NCBI GenBank assembly: GCA_018389105.1
Contig: JACATO010001134.1
Location: forward strand, 1-64,000
Direction: 5' to 3'
DNA: 64,000 nt
Origin: Nautilus pompilius
Taxonomy: Eukaryota; Mollusca; Cephalopoda; Nautilida; Nautilidae
The position numbers were made by a program, and so were the translations under genes. Positions within the stretch are counted from its first letter, which is position 1, and each line of letters opens with the position of its first letter. A model generated the notes under the pieces. The model worked only from the letters and a program-made list of their open reading frames with translations. It was not told the origin of the DNA and ran no database searches. Positions 37,323 through 50,119 of this stretch are shown piece after piece.

Positions 37323-38264
37323 TTCTACTTCATCAGGAAGCTGTGTCCTTAACGAACAAGCAGGAAACACTTTCAGCAACAGACGCTATAACACGAATGA
37401 TGGTTTATAATCTTAAAACGTCGAACCTCTCTGGGTTTCGAGGCTCATTTCAGTTTTCTTCGGCATCCTCGTGTCATTTCAACCACGGATAAATAGAGAG
37501 ACAGGGCTCTCATCTCGACGTGCAAGGAAATGTGTATCGTGGGTGAGCGGTGTTTTTAGATATTAACTTTGTGGTGGAAAAGATGCAGTTTTTGTTTCAA
37601 CGGCCACGCAGTAATTTGAGCCAGGAGATGATGAGAGCGGCGCTGTAGTATATGTAGAGCAGAATCCAAGTCATACTTAAATTGTTGAAGACAGGAAGAC
37701 CCGAGTGGAAATGGAGTAGGTGAAATCACCATCTCATAAAGTAGCTTGGAGCCTACCGCTTATGTCTGATTACTCTCTGGCCCACTAGCAAACTGTCATT
37801 ACTGACTAGAGCTGTAACCGTGGACATTCAGCGTGTTGAGGAACAAGAGCCGGTGATATTGATTCACTATCAGAGGTACTAGAAGTGCTGAATGCTCACA
37901 TCTGTCAGTATTAAAAGTAATATATGAAATTATTACAAGCTTACTAATGGGTATCATGCTGTATTAGAAAAAAAATATTATACATCATTGTTAAAAAGTA
38001 TATAGATTTAATATCAGATTATTAAATGTATAAAAATTATTATTACACAGTATATGAAGCTTGCAAAATTTTACAACGAAAAGTATATTAAATGCGTTTA
38101 AAATATGATAAAAGAAAATATGAAAAGCTTTTAAATTTGATTTAAAACAGTATTTAAAGTATTAAAAATTAAAGGCAATCAATATCAAAACCATAGAAGA
38201 TTAATACCAAGCAATATTCAAAGCATATGAATTTAGCAAAATAATTTCGAACATTTTACAACGT
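37323..38264. other. Non-coding AT-rich spacer
   Basis: This is unique sequence with no recognised gene. Confidence 0.4.
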
Positions 38265-38690
38265 TAATATTGAACGTTCTTAAATGCATATTAAATAATA
38301 TTAAATATTCTTAAACACATTAAATTATATTAAATATTCTTAAACACATTAAATTATATTAAATATTCTTAAACACATTAAATTATATAAATATTCTTAA
38401 ATGCATATTAAATTATATTAAATATTCTTAAACACATATTAAATTACATTAAACATTCTTAAACACATATTAAATTACATTAAACATTCTTAAACACATT
38501 AAATTATATTAAATATTCTTAAACACATATTAAATTATATTAAATATTCTTAAACACATATTAAATTACATTAAACATTCTTAAACACATATTAAATTAT
38601 ATTAAACATTTTAAAACACATATTAGATTATACTAAACATTATTGAATACATTATAAATTATAAAACATTTTAAAATACATACAAAATTA
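38265..38690. repeat. AT-rich minisatellite, about 29-31-bp unit
   Basis: About twelve units of cttaaacacatattaaattatattaaatatt with a variable TA, decaying at the right end. It contains no TGACGT core. Confidence 0.93.
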
Positions 38691-40007
38691 ATAAACAATA
38701 AAATGTTTTTTTACAGTTTTGATGTATAAACATTAAACTGTATTTTTGCCGTCTATCTTAGTAATGTGCATTTAGTTTCATCACCGATGGGTGCTTCTCT
38801 CCTTTCTTCTAGAATTAATTTAGGATAAAGTTGGAAAGACGGAATATTTTAACAAATATCTAAGTCAGCAGGTAAAAGCTACAGCGATTTGTTAAAGTTC
38901 ACGTCTGGATTAATTTGGAATTATTTCCGGAAATCTTAATAAAGATTTATAAACTTTTTTTTCTTGTTGTCGTCGTCGTGTATAGCGAACAACGCCCGGC
39001 CGGGGCCGATTAGCGATTAGAATCTGCGCCCTTTCCCATTGGCTACGTTCGATAATTATTCACGACCCATTGTCGGAGGAGCTTAATAAGGGCTTTATTT
39101 CTTTATGGGACCCTAATATATTTTTTTCTTGATGTTTAAAAATAAGACAAAAAAAACAAAAACAGAAACAAACAAAATAAAAGAGGGAAAACTTTTCTCT
39201 TCCCCCCCTTTTTTAAGTTGAGCCTTTAGCAGGTGCCTCGCCGCCAACGTAGAAGACCCCACTTGTGAGAGAGAGAGAAGGGTTGTGAAATCGATCCCAG
39301 GTGGGGGCCCATGCGTCTACCTTCTACCCGGGACGACTGGCTCATGAATGCTCATTAAAGATCCGATTGGAAATAAGAAAATCAGCAGGAAACAACAAAA
39401 AAAAGGGAGCCGAGTGATTGGCTTCACCCGACAGGTATAGGTACTGTCGTGACGAGGGGTGGGGACCTCTTTCTGCTAGAAGGAGGGGAGGGGCTGACCG
39501 ATCTCTCATTTGTTTCTCTGCCATAATACTCTCAGCTCGCGATGAGAATAATTACAGGCGATTCTGGAACACCGGGGTAGTTCAAAAACCCGATTAGCGC
39601 CGGCGTAGGTAGAAACTGATTTGGCCAATTATAACGGGTTGGAACAAAAAACAAAGAGGAAGAAAAGTATTGTTATTCTTCTGTCTGTATAATTAGCAGT
39701 GGAAGGTTTGTTTAGCGTACAGTAACGGACAAAGGAATGAATACCTTTGTTCCGCTTTGTTTTCGAGAGAAGTGTCACTGGAAGTAATATCAGATTCTCT
39801 GCGACAATAAAGATGTCTGAAATCCTTCTATACGAGGCATTTATTTACCCCCAGATAATCACAAAAGAATAAAAAGAGTTTGTAATTGCTGGCAATCGAG
39901 TTTCTCATCGGTGTTTATTCTTTTTAAAAAAAACTACGTCTGATTTCTTACCCTTTTCTCAGTCTTAGTGTTCGTGCTTTTTCTTCTACTTCTGCTCTTT
40001 CGCAATC
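38691..40007. other. Non-coding spacer with possible SINE remnant
   Basis: At about 39215-39330 the string tgaaatcgatcccaggt resembles a B-box, followed by cccgggacgactggctc. An older tRNA-derived repeat is possible. No gene was recognised. Confidence 0.35.
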
Positions 40008-40513
40008 TCTCTCTCTCTCGCTCTCTCACTTTCATCTCTTCTCTCGCACTTCATCTCTCTCTCTCTCTCTTCATCATCTCTCTCTCTCTCTCACTTCATC
40101 TCTCTCTCTCACTTCATCTCCCTCTCTCTCTCACTTCATCTCTCTCTCTCTCACTTTCATCTCTCTCTCTCACTTCATCTCTCTCTCACTCACTTCATCT
40201 CTCTCTCTCTGCTCTCACTTCATTCATCTCTCTCTCTCACTTCATCTCTCTCTCTCTCTCACTTCAATCTCTCTCCTCACTTCATCTCCTCCTCGCTCAC
40301 TCATCTCTCTCTCTTCACTCATCTCCCTCTCTCTCTCCTCTCATCTCTCTCTCTCACTTCATCTCCCTCTCTCTCTCACTTCATCTCTCTCTCCTCTCTC
40401 CTCACTTCATCATCTCTCTCTCTCTCTCACTTCATCTCTCTCTCTCACTTCATCTCTCCTCTCTCCTTCATCTCTCTCTCTCTCACTTCATCTTCATCTC
40501 TCTCTCTCTCCTC

Positions 40514-40556
<43 letters not shown>

Positions 40557-40560
40557 ATGC
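40008..40560. repeat. CT-rich minisatellite, cacttcatctctctct units
   Basis: A tandem array of roughly 17-22-base units, CT dinucleotides punctuated by acttcat. The 201-residue Leu/Ser open frame is a repeat artefact. Confidence 0.95.
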
Positions 40561-40832
40561 TCCCACCGCCTGATAAAATCTCCGTTAACACCCCCGCCTC
40601 ACATTATTTTGTTGTTTTTTTTAAATTCATTAAACAGCAACAAAAAATAATTAATTAAACTCTGTGGTTGTTATTTTATTCATAATTTTAGAAAGTGCAA
40701 CACCTGGACAAAAAAAGTTATCTTCTCTGTCTAGTACAACTTCCATAATTGAGCAAAAGAACAGGTTAAACTTTTAAAACTATTAATATATGAACTACAC
40801 ACATCATAGGTTCCCATATAAGTTCACTTATA

Positions 40833-41050
40833 CAGACATACCTCTTATAGCGCTGTTTCCTTATAACGATCTTTATTATGGAAGAAAACTCCTACATGCT
40901 ATAATGACCTCTCATACAACGATTTTTGTAGAGCGCTCTGTTTACCAAGCACGCATTCTGAGCGCTATATAAGGGGTCATTATAATATGTTAGAGTTTTC
41001 CTCCAGGATATAGAGCGTTATAAGGAAACAGCGCTACATAAGTATGCCTG
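40833..41050. mobile_element. Fold-back MITE, pogo/Tigger-like ends
   Basis: The 218-base element has two long inverted arms, 40833-40909 and 40975-41050, that pair over most of their length. The arms begin CAGACATAC and CAGGCATAC and share tagcgctgtttccttataacg. TA dinucleotides flank both ends (40831-40832, 41051-41052). The terminal CAGGCATAC resembles known Tigger/pogo termini. There is no coding capacity, so movement would need a transposase in trans. Confidence 0.85.
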
Positions 41051-41052
41051 TA

Positions 41053-41905
41053 TACATTTTACAAACATTCACTCCTAATTATAAATTACTTTTTTCCCTC
41101 TAGATTGAGGAAATCGTTTAATCTTCTTCTCTGTTTGAACAGCCAGTCATTCATGTGACTTTTAGCAAATCTTGCATATGAACTGCCAACAGTGTACCAT
41201 CGTAAAATAATTAAATTTAATGAAATACAATTACTTAGAATATATATATACTATTTTATAAGAAAGAATAAGTATTTTTAGCCTATCGATTTACGATCTT
41301 AAATGTTCAAATAATTCTTTCTATCGACTTGGTACTTTACTGTTTTATTCATCTTATGAATTTATTATTTTTTTAATACTCACAAAACGCCCCCGATAAA
41401 ATTTCTTATTTTAAAAAATTAATTCGGATTTTTTAAGCAGGAATTTAAAATGTTTTCAATAACTGTGTTTACTTATTGGTTGAAGACAGGAAACCATCGC
41501 GGCTTATACAAGTCCTGCAGAGGGAAGAAATACGACATTTAACCAGCCCGATATCGCCGCAAATCTCTTTGCTAATTTTCTTTTGCTTTTCAGTATTAAC
41601 CCACGGTGAAATCTTTTGCTGTTTAAAATCCGTTATGAGATTTTCCCCTTTACACGTCTTAAATATAATCTGAATGTATCTAATAATTTTAATGTCATTA
41701 ACCTGTCTAAAATAAGGTCTCAGCACACCTGTACAACATATTCCAGATGTGGGCAAACTAAGGAAAATGCGATAAAATTTCTTCGATCTTGCACGTACAT
41801 TTTAGTTAATTTTAATTATCCATTAGAATCGGAAAATCAAACAATAGAAGAGACCGTGTGAGTTAGTTGTTATAGCTTAAGTAATTCCTGATTAAAAGGT
41901 AAATA
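41053..41905. other. Non-coding AT-rich spacer
   Basis: No gene was recognised. Two opposite open frames of 65-95 residues near 41.5 kb have no known motifs. Confidence 0.4.
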
Positions 41906-42192
41906 GATGAGGCTATGATTGACGTCATATGCTGGGGCATGGATGATACTATAAATGACGTCATATGCTGGGGTATGGATGATACTATAAATGACGTCAT
42001 ATGCTGAGGTATGGATGATACTATAAATGACGTCATATGCTGGGGTATGGATGATACTATAAATGACGTCATATGCTGGGGTATGGATGATACTATAAAT
42101 GACGTCATATGCTGGGGTATGGATGACACTAACGTCATATGCTGGCGTACAGAAGGGGCTATAATCGACGACTTCATGACGTCGATTATAGC
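41906..42192. repeat. 36-bp minisatellite with TGACGTCAT core and terminal hairpin
   Basis: About seven units of atgctggggtatggatgatactataaatgacgtcat. The first starts gatgaggctatgattgacgtca, like the 22.3-kb array. The last is truncated and is followed by a perfect 13-base inverted repeat (42158-42170 and 42180-42192, 9-base loop). The 36-base period keeps frames open on both strands. Confidence 0.95.
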
Positions 42193-43931
42193 TCACCTAT
42201 ACATTTTATTATGAAATAGTGGAGCTGTATCAACTTGCCTTCGTAACACCTAGCCCAGGTGGTCTCCCATAACTTTAGCCTTCTCCTTATTAAAAAACCC
42301 CGGAACCGACAGTAATGGCGTCTTTCGTACGTATACGGAAATCGAGTGGCTTCCAGTTTACGCGACTCGCACTGTCAACGAGGAAGGAAACTACCAGAAA
42401 CTGTCGGATCATTAGTGAGAGGAAGCAGAGAAGCATCCCCGAAAGAAGACGACAGGAACAGCGCACAGATGGAATGAGTCCGCACAGAAGACCGAGAGAT
42501 ATCAACATCGAGCTCAGCCTCGACTGAGTCGGGGAGCGATCCGTATCCGGAATCATAAATAGCGAGTTCGCCAATATACCGACTTCCGCAGCCTTTTTTT
42601 TTTTTATTCTCTTAAGAATTAGATGTGAATTTTCTGGAGTCCGTCATTTATTTATTTATGTTCATACGTTTCAAAACCATCACATTTCTGCAACATATTT
42701 CGGAGACGAATTCAAAGAGTGTCGATTATATTAGCTAAGAACGATGCTGTCTCGCTTGACCTCCCCAGACGGGTCACAGACTTAAAGGCCAATTAGAGAT
42801 CTTCAGCGCACGTGTTCAAGGGGTATATATTCGCTGTGCCTCAGACGCGTGGTTCCGAGCTCCATGCCTAGTGACTGTCTTTGGTGAGAGGTGTCGCTGC
42901 TTTCCTGCGATGTAGTGTATAATAGCTTACCTTCGCGCCGACCACGTTATACTGAATCTGTGCCATCAGCAGAGTCCGTACCCGCATTCACAAACACCAA
43001 ATTATCCATATAGTTTAATGTTTCGGTTAAACTCTGAACCGTATCGGTTGCTTCTACGTTACCCAGCACTGGTATGGACAGTATCCGTACTGTCGTTTCG
43101 TGATACAATAATAAAATGGTTTATCCAGAGACCGCGTTGACAAAGAAAATTAAAGGAAAAAAATATTTCGTAACCTACTGAGTTTTACAGTTTGTTTTTT
43201 TTCTTTTTCTAAATTTCTCTGAAGACCACTTACTGTAGTCGTCTTTTCTAGTTTAGTCAAACGCTGTTAAAACGTTCTCGCTCCCTTAAAACGATCTTTT
43301 GAGTTGAGTCCGAAATGTAGGAACTTATTACTTTAAAAAAAAAAAATAATAATAATTCTTAGCGCCAAATCGGAAGCGGAGACGGAAATGGGTGCTCTCC
43401 CCTTTTCTTCTTAGAAATACTCTACTAGCCTTTCTGGATTTTGGCGTAAATAGTAGTAATAATTCTGAATAACGTATCGAAATAAGCCGTAGTCATGGTG
43501 ATGCTCTGATCGCACAGTTTGTTTGTTTGTTGTTTTTTTTATTCGACTCCATTTTACTTTGATCAGAGCGATGGATGTAATACCGTTTCTAGTTCCTTCT
43601 ATAGCCGCCTTGCGATCTCTTTCGGGTCCGCACGGTTAGTTTAAATGTAGCATATTTTCACCAAAAAGGGTTAACATTTTGCTTTTTTTTGTTGTTGTTG
43701 TTGTTTTTGTTCCCTTTACCTTTGTGATCGCGTCACTCACGACCGCTTTCAACTTTTTGCATGACGTCAGTCAGGTGAGAGAGAGAGAGGAAAAAAAAAT
43801 CCGCTTTGTTCTTCAGTCGACAACCTTGGCGGAGTTACGCCCCTTGAAAAGCCCCCACCTGCGTGACGCGATTCAGAACTGTGAAGGCGACTCCTGTTTA
43901 TCAGGCCTCATTTAAAATGGATATACTCGTT

Positions 43932-43962
<31 letters not shown>

Positions 43963-44258
43963 CAGTCATCGGTAAGCTGTCCTTGAATTTCAGTGAAGCA
44001 GTAATGCATGATTTTAATGTCTGTATGAACCTACGTGGCTGGAGTGTTGTGTCCTCTGTTCTGTACAAGGCTGACACCCGACCGTCCAATCTGCCCGCTA
44101 TATTTTGATATTTTGTTTCATCATCCATCTTTCTGCAGCTTATTTTTTAAAAAATTTATTATAAATTTATTATAAGTTTTAAATTAAATAAAAAAAACAA
44201 ACAAACAATTTGCCGGAAGAAATTAATTTACGATTATTGATACTTTTAACAGGTTATT
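42193..44258. other. Non-coding region without recognised gene
   Basis: A TGACGTCA lies near 43764 just before a GA run. The segment 42540-42590 is loosely similar to 32520-32570 (tccggaatc plus cgagttcgcc-like). No gene was recognised. Confidence 0.4.
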
Positions 44259-44299
44259 TTAATAATAATAATAATAATAATATAATAATAATAATAATA

Positions 44300-44370
<71 letters not shown>

Positions 44371-44373
44371 TAA
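44259..44373. repeat. (AAT)n microsatellite
   Basis: This is an AAT array with two short interruptions at the left end. Confidence 0.95.
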
Positions 44374-44639
44374 TAGCTATTTGTAGGGCAGTAGCTATGA
44401 AAATTTTACGTTTTCGAGGAAAAAACGTTTAACGGTCGCGTAATCGTTAATTAGTTGAATGCAACTCACGAAAGAAATATCTCTTGCATTTAAATAATTT
44501 TATTTGTCTCCCTTTCACCAGTTACTGCGTAATTCCTGACTTATCTTTCTTGATGCTTTTCCCTTATGCTTTCTCCTAGATAAACCACAGGAAATATAGG
44601 CGACCATCTCTTTACAGCAGTTGGTGCCAGTAGAATGCG

Positions 44640-44705
44640 GTACCTCGGCGGTAGTAATAGCGGTATGGCGGGTAAGAGGGGAAGGCCCGAGTTCGAATAC
44701 CGGTG
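44640..44705 (+). repeat. tRNA-derived SINE-like fragment
   Basis: tagcggtatggcgg (A-box-like, near 44658) is followed by gagttcgaatacc (B-box, near 44689). The sequence continues into ggtggaggctggcttgg without an acceptor stem, so a SINE is favoured over a tRNA gene. Confidence 0.4.
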
Positions 44706-45502
44706 GAGGCTGGCTTGGGTGGCCAAACGGCTCGGCAGGTTTCCTTTCGCTATACGGCCACCAGGATTTTTGCTTCTGACGCCTTTCGTCCCCCCCCCCC
44801 GCTACCACCTCTTAAAGACGGAGAGCTCCACCTGGGAGAGACTTTCCACGCCCCACCACCTGCAAATTGTCTTGTTTAGAGTAAAGAGATTGCAGGTAAG
44901 TCGAACCGACGAGCGTTACGACCAAAGCTCTACGGAAAGTGGCCCTGGCTCCTTGTTTATGGTGATTGTTTAGGTGACCATTCCAGAGGATGTAGAGTCC
45001 GGATCGCCCCCCCCTCCATCATCTACCTTTTAGCATCGATCGAAAACCTCTGATAACCTGCGCGTTGAATAGATCAGCGCACTCTGCCGTTTTTCCGAAG
45101 AAATCTGCGAGAATAAAAGTGCAGGTGTCTGGCGTGACAGCAAAAATAGTGAGAGAGAGAGAGGACAAACGAAACGGTTTGGGTTTATTGATAGCAGCTA
45201 AACTTGTGAGCACTAAAAGGGGGAGATAACTCTAGTTACCTAGAAATGACCGCGCGCGCACAAACACAAGATCCGTAGCTGTAAAGTAGAATATAGGATA
45301 TAGTACGGGTATGTGATATGTAATTATTCTAACAGATATTTAAGAGTGTTGATATTTTCTTTTTATCTGAGCTTCTAACGAAAAAGAATCGATGAGAATC
45401 ACTAAATAATTACTGTACTGAATGGTGGATTAAGCTTTCTTTTCATAAAATACATATGTTATTTGGTTATTACTACAAGCACATAAATCAAGCATTTATC
45501 TG
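44706..45502. other. Non-coding spacer
   Basis: No gene was recognised. Confidence 0.4.
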
Positions 45503-45610
45503 CATCATCATCATCATCATATTATATTATTATTATTATTATTATTATATATTATTATTATTATTATTATTATTATATTATTATTATTTATTATTATTAT
45601 TATTTATTGT
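45503..45610. repeat. (CAT)n then (ATT)n microsatellite
   Basis: Six CAT units lead into an interrupted ATT array. A (TTAA)n stretch follows near 45637-45655. Confidence 0.95.
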
Positions 45611-46006
45611 ATTGTTGTTGTTTTAGTTGTTATCATTAATTAATTAATTAATTAATGTATTTAACACAGGAAGGGTATTGTATAAAGTAAATAATTAATA
45701 AAATGCAAAAACACCAGTATCTTATAATAAGTGCATTTAAAACGAATTGTTTTCTCTTGTTTATAATCTAACAGTTAATCTTGTTTTTTTTAAAAAAAAA
45801 ATCAGTAACCGTTAATTTTTTTTAAGCCCTTTCCAAAACATCTGCGTGCGCTCACACATTCTTGTTTTATGTTGCTTAAGTAACGACGACATACGAGAGG
45901 AGTTCACCTGGCCCTAGTTTATGACATTACCAGCACAAAAGATTCCCTACATCAGTCGGTGTTCACCGCTAAATTCGCGTAATCATTTATTGCCTCACTA
46001 TTATTC

Positions 46007-46008
<2 letters not shown>

Positions 46009-46058
<50 letters not shown>
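46009..46058. repeat. (CT)n microsatellite
   Basis: This is a CT run with a single G interruption. Confidence 0.95.
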
Positions 46059-46059
<1 letters not shown>

Positions 46060-47763
46060 ATCTGTCGCTTCATCTCTCTCTGTCCGTATGTCTTCTGTGT
46101 CCTCGCATTTTCCCAGAAAACTGTTAGAACTATTAAATAAATAAAAACAAAAATAGCAGTGAACCCGTTGTTGTAGTTCTTAGCAATAATAAACATCTTC
46201 AATTTTACTGTTTATCTTAAACTAAACTCCTTTTATTAGTTTTCAATCTTACAAAAGCGGATTATCATCGATTACTTCCCTTTCTTCTCTACCAGTAGCG
46301 CAAAAACTGCAGTAACAGTAATCTGTTATTCGGGGGTCCAGGGTGATCATTTGTAGAGTAGAAAACATTTTTATCAAGCAATGAGAAATTTATGAATTAA
46401 AAGCATAAATAACTAAGTAACGTCACATTATCGATAGCAATGCTTCATTATCTTTAAATGAATCTCCGGGAAAAAGCTACTCATCCACACCAAAAAAAAA
46501 TAACTTCTTTGACTTTAACGAACTTGAAAAGAATTTTTTTTTAAAGCGATAAACGTCTGTATAATTACTGGATTTAAACGTACATAAAATGTCTTACACA
46601 TTTACATCTGTTCGTAGACACGAACCTGACTACGGTGAACCACTGAGCCCACCATTATTCCTGCCAAGAGGGGGGTGGGTGGGTGGAGAGATGGTTGTAT
46701 GTAGATGGTCAGACTGCAATCGTGCAGCAAGCAAATTATATTTAGTTTCTGAATATTTCCAGTGTATAGTGAAAGTAGTCGACAGATTGGTATTCACGTT
46801 GGAGGATAACCTCTTTCTCGGCACTGATTTCTTTTGTCTGCCTCCTGCTTAACGTGGTATTATTAACTCTTTTAAAACGAAAGGGAACGCCCGATATGTG
46901 ATCCCAAGCAGGTCTTTGACTAAGCGTTCGTCTTAGGGAGACGTTCCCTCTAAATGACCCAATATCTCGCGTCTGGGTGGAAGGGCATGCCCTCGTGTAG
47001 AACTTGTTACCTGAGACATTAGTGGACGAGATTTTCGTATTCCGCCTTCGTTGTTAAGATGTCAGGCTTTGACTGCAAATCAACTTTAATTCTGATCTTT
47101 AAAAAAAAGTCACAAGGTTTGCTTTAAAGTTATCGCAGTCACTCGCCCACAGCTGAAAATGAAATTAGAACAAAGGTTGATGTTTCTTTCACCTCGGAAA
47201 TACGAAACTCGCCTGCGTACCGGGTAAGTTTGCGTTAGAACACCTCGAAGGTCGTAAAGGGTTAAGCGCCAGACTGGACCTTGTGAGCATAGCAAATGGT
47301 GACGGAAACGGGACACGGCTGGCCGGGTTTCGGCGTCTGAGGGTGAAAGACGAAGAACTTTATTTAAATATTCCTTTTTCATTTTAAGACGGCAAATGGT
47401 CTGGGTGAATCAAACCGAAACTTTTTATTTTTTTTCACAGACTTTCCTGTTCATTGACGATTCATTGATCCCCCCCCAACACACACACACACACTCCAAT
47501 CAGATCAATTATTCAACAGCCAGACTGGCCACGTAATTTGGTTTTTAGTGGCGGATATTTTGCCGGTGTCAGGCATAATCCATGACCATATTCAATATAT
47601 GCTCGCGTTATTATCTCCCCTGCAACCATACGGGTCCTGGCTCTTCAGAGAGGATTTATTGCAAATGGCTTTAGCTTGTGACGATCTCTTTTTTGTGTGT
47701 CTGTGTGTGTGTGTGTGGTGGATGATATTGCAAAAATCCGGAGGAAAAGAAGGGGGGGGGTGG

Positions 47764-47764
<1 letters not shown>
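46059..47764. other. Non-coding region without recognised gene
   Basis: Mixed unique sequence, short open frames, no family motif. Confidence 0.4.
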
Positions 47765-47795
<31 letters not shown>

Positions 47796-47797
47796 AC
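47765..47797. repeat. (AAC)n microsatellite
   Basis: This is a pure AAC/CAA run. Confidence 0.95.
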
Positions 47798-50061
47798 AAT
47801 GTTCGTCTCGAGTGCTCGCGCTCCTTCGTGACAAGCCGTCGGTGTCGACTCGTGTCAAATATTACCCAAGCCACGTGGGAACAAAAGATAGATTAATCTG
47901 TCATGGCGGACGGGAGAGGGGGGGGGTGGGAATGGACGTCCGGTGAATGGCAAAACACGGCTCGCGTGTAAGAACCGGAACAACGCCAGAGAAGCGATTT
48001 TATTACTTCTTCTTTTTTTTTTCTTTTTTTTAACCCGCGAATGTTCGTGCTTTTGACAGGGAGACTTAGAAAGGGGGCCTCTCGGATATCAACGACCTGT
48101 CAAGTCGAAGGGAATTTATAAGCAATCAAAACACGACTGGAAAGCGATGACTGATTCGATTTCGCACCTGCTAAATTAAATTTCTGGTTGTCAAAATATT
48201 AAGATTTACGGGATGCTTTTCTCTCTCTCTCTCTCTCTTCATCTCTCTCCCTCTCTCTCGCTCCTTTCAACCAGCCCCTTCTGTCTCGTGTGATATTAGA
48301 GCGATAGACACGAGACAAACTAGACAACAGGGGGAAGAAAAAACCCATCTTTATACCTGACGTTTCGACCGTCGCCGTCTCAGGTAGCCCCGATACAGGT
48401 GTAAGCCCCTTCCTTAATTTAGCCTCGTTTCCTCCCGTTCTCGACCACCCCAACCCAGGCAGATCACGTTCTACAATTCTTTTATCTACTTATTCTTGTA
48501 TTTGCTTTCATGTGGGAAAAGGTGTATTACAGAAACCGGTGATGGTAGGGATCGGATAAGTATTAAATACCGGAAGGGCGGGAAAGAAAGACGTAAGGGG
48601 ATTAGCCCAGAAGCAGATGTTTACTCCCCCACCTTTCAATGAGTAGCTCATCAAAGTCCCTCGATATCGGTGAGACGACGACTAGGTCGAGCGATATCCC
48701 TGTTTGATATTTTTTTCAGAGGAACAGCTATTAAATGAAAGATAACACTGCGTTCTCTGCGTCGTCATTTGATGTCGTGTCACAAAATACTTCGGCCATG
48801 ATCTTTTAAAATAGTTATCGACGGTTTTGGGGCAAGTTTAACCCCCCCCATCCAATCCGCTTTTGTTTAAATGCAGTTTTTTTTGTTTTTATTTTTTTTT
48901 TAAAGATTTTGCCTCAAATTATCGAATATCAAGCTTTTCAGATTACGTTATCGTCGCTTTTCTTTTAATTTATTTCCGTAGAGAGTAATAATGGCCCATC
49001 TGTGATTATACTCTGCCCCACCCCTCCCAGTGAGTGACTTAAAAGGGTACGTAGCAACTCCCCCTATCGATAACTTCGCGAATCTTTATGCAAACAATCT
49101 AAATGGCAGTTACAAAGAGGCTGGATGGCATCGCATCATCATCATCACGCAGCTACATCAGAACTGTTAATGAGCTGGAAACGCTCCGATGCCCATCTTT
49201 TCGGCCGATGGTTCCGCAGCCAATTAACTACCAAAGGGGACACCCCCCCCAAATATCCAGTCTCGACCCTAGCTCAAGTCTATACCAGTTGTCAAGTATA
49301 ATGTTAAATCTATTCAGCGCCGACGCTAACATATATCTACTAACGAACTAAACTTAGCGATTCAATATTTCCTAAACGTTCTGAGAGGGAGGAGAGGAGA
49401 GTTCAGGGACCGCACTAAGGAAATACCGAAAGACTGTTTCAAACCTGTAAATATCCTTCTTTTTTTTGTTTTCTGTTATAAGCCTGCATAACGTTTATCA
49501 GATTGGGGCCCTAAACAAGGGTGGCAGGGTGGCGACATCTTGTTTATTATGAAGTGATCAGTTAAGCTTATTTAACCCGTATTAATAGTTGGAATACTTT
49601 GATCTCCATATTAACATTTTCATTCTTGACCCTGCGTCACCTTTCCACACACACACGTAGGCCACATGTTTGGATCTTCTGGTTAATCAATGCGCATGAA
49701 CACCTTTCTTATTTATATTTAGTACTTTTTAATTAAAATTCCACCTCCCCCCCCGTCATGATTACTGCTGGCAATTTTCAGATTTATTTCTATACTTTGA
49801 TTTCTTTCCTTTTTTTTTTAAATTTAAAAATTAGCAAACGGGGCAGGGCTTAAAACGGAACCCCGGGGTACACCGCCAAAGGAATTGTTACAACGCTAAG
49901 CTAATTTGTTTCATCGCTCGATCCTTCGATGGCTGAGGACGGACACTGCGAGTCGCTCAAGAAGTCCCGCGGACTGAGCAGCATCCGAGCAATAATCTAC
50001 AGAAGTAGATATATCTACAGAAGTAAGTATATACCATGCCGAGCAACGACGAAATAGGTAT
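47798..50061. other. Non-coding region without recognised gene
   Basis: Short CT tract at 48219-48260 and T-rich runs near 48870-48900. No gene was recognised. Confidence 0.4.
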
Positions 50062-50062
50062 C

Positions 50063-50117
<55 letters not shown>
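50062..50117. repeat. (ATA)n microsatellite
   Basis: This is a nearly pure ATA array. Confidence 0.95.

Positions 50118-50119
<2 letters not shown>

Noticed and set aside
36446..37379. Long minus-strand open frames (up to 251 residues) with repeated peptides across the 36-kb array
   Set aside because: All come from a 41-42-base repeat lacking stops. Frame changes between units shuffle the peptide, and no start, splice or family evidence supports a protein.
39968..40573. 201-residue Leu/Ser open frame
   Set aside because: Translation of a CT minisatellite.
18743..42192. CRISPR-like arrays
   Set aside because: Repeats are head-to-tail with no unique spacers, and the DNA is eukaryotic.
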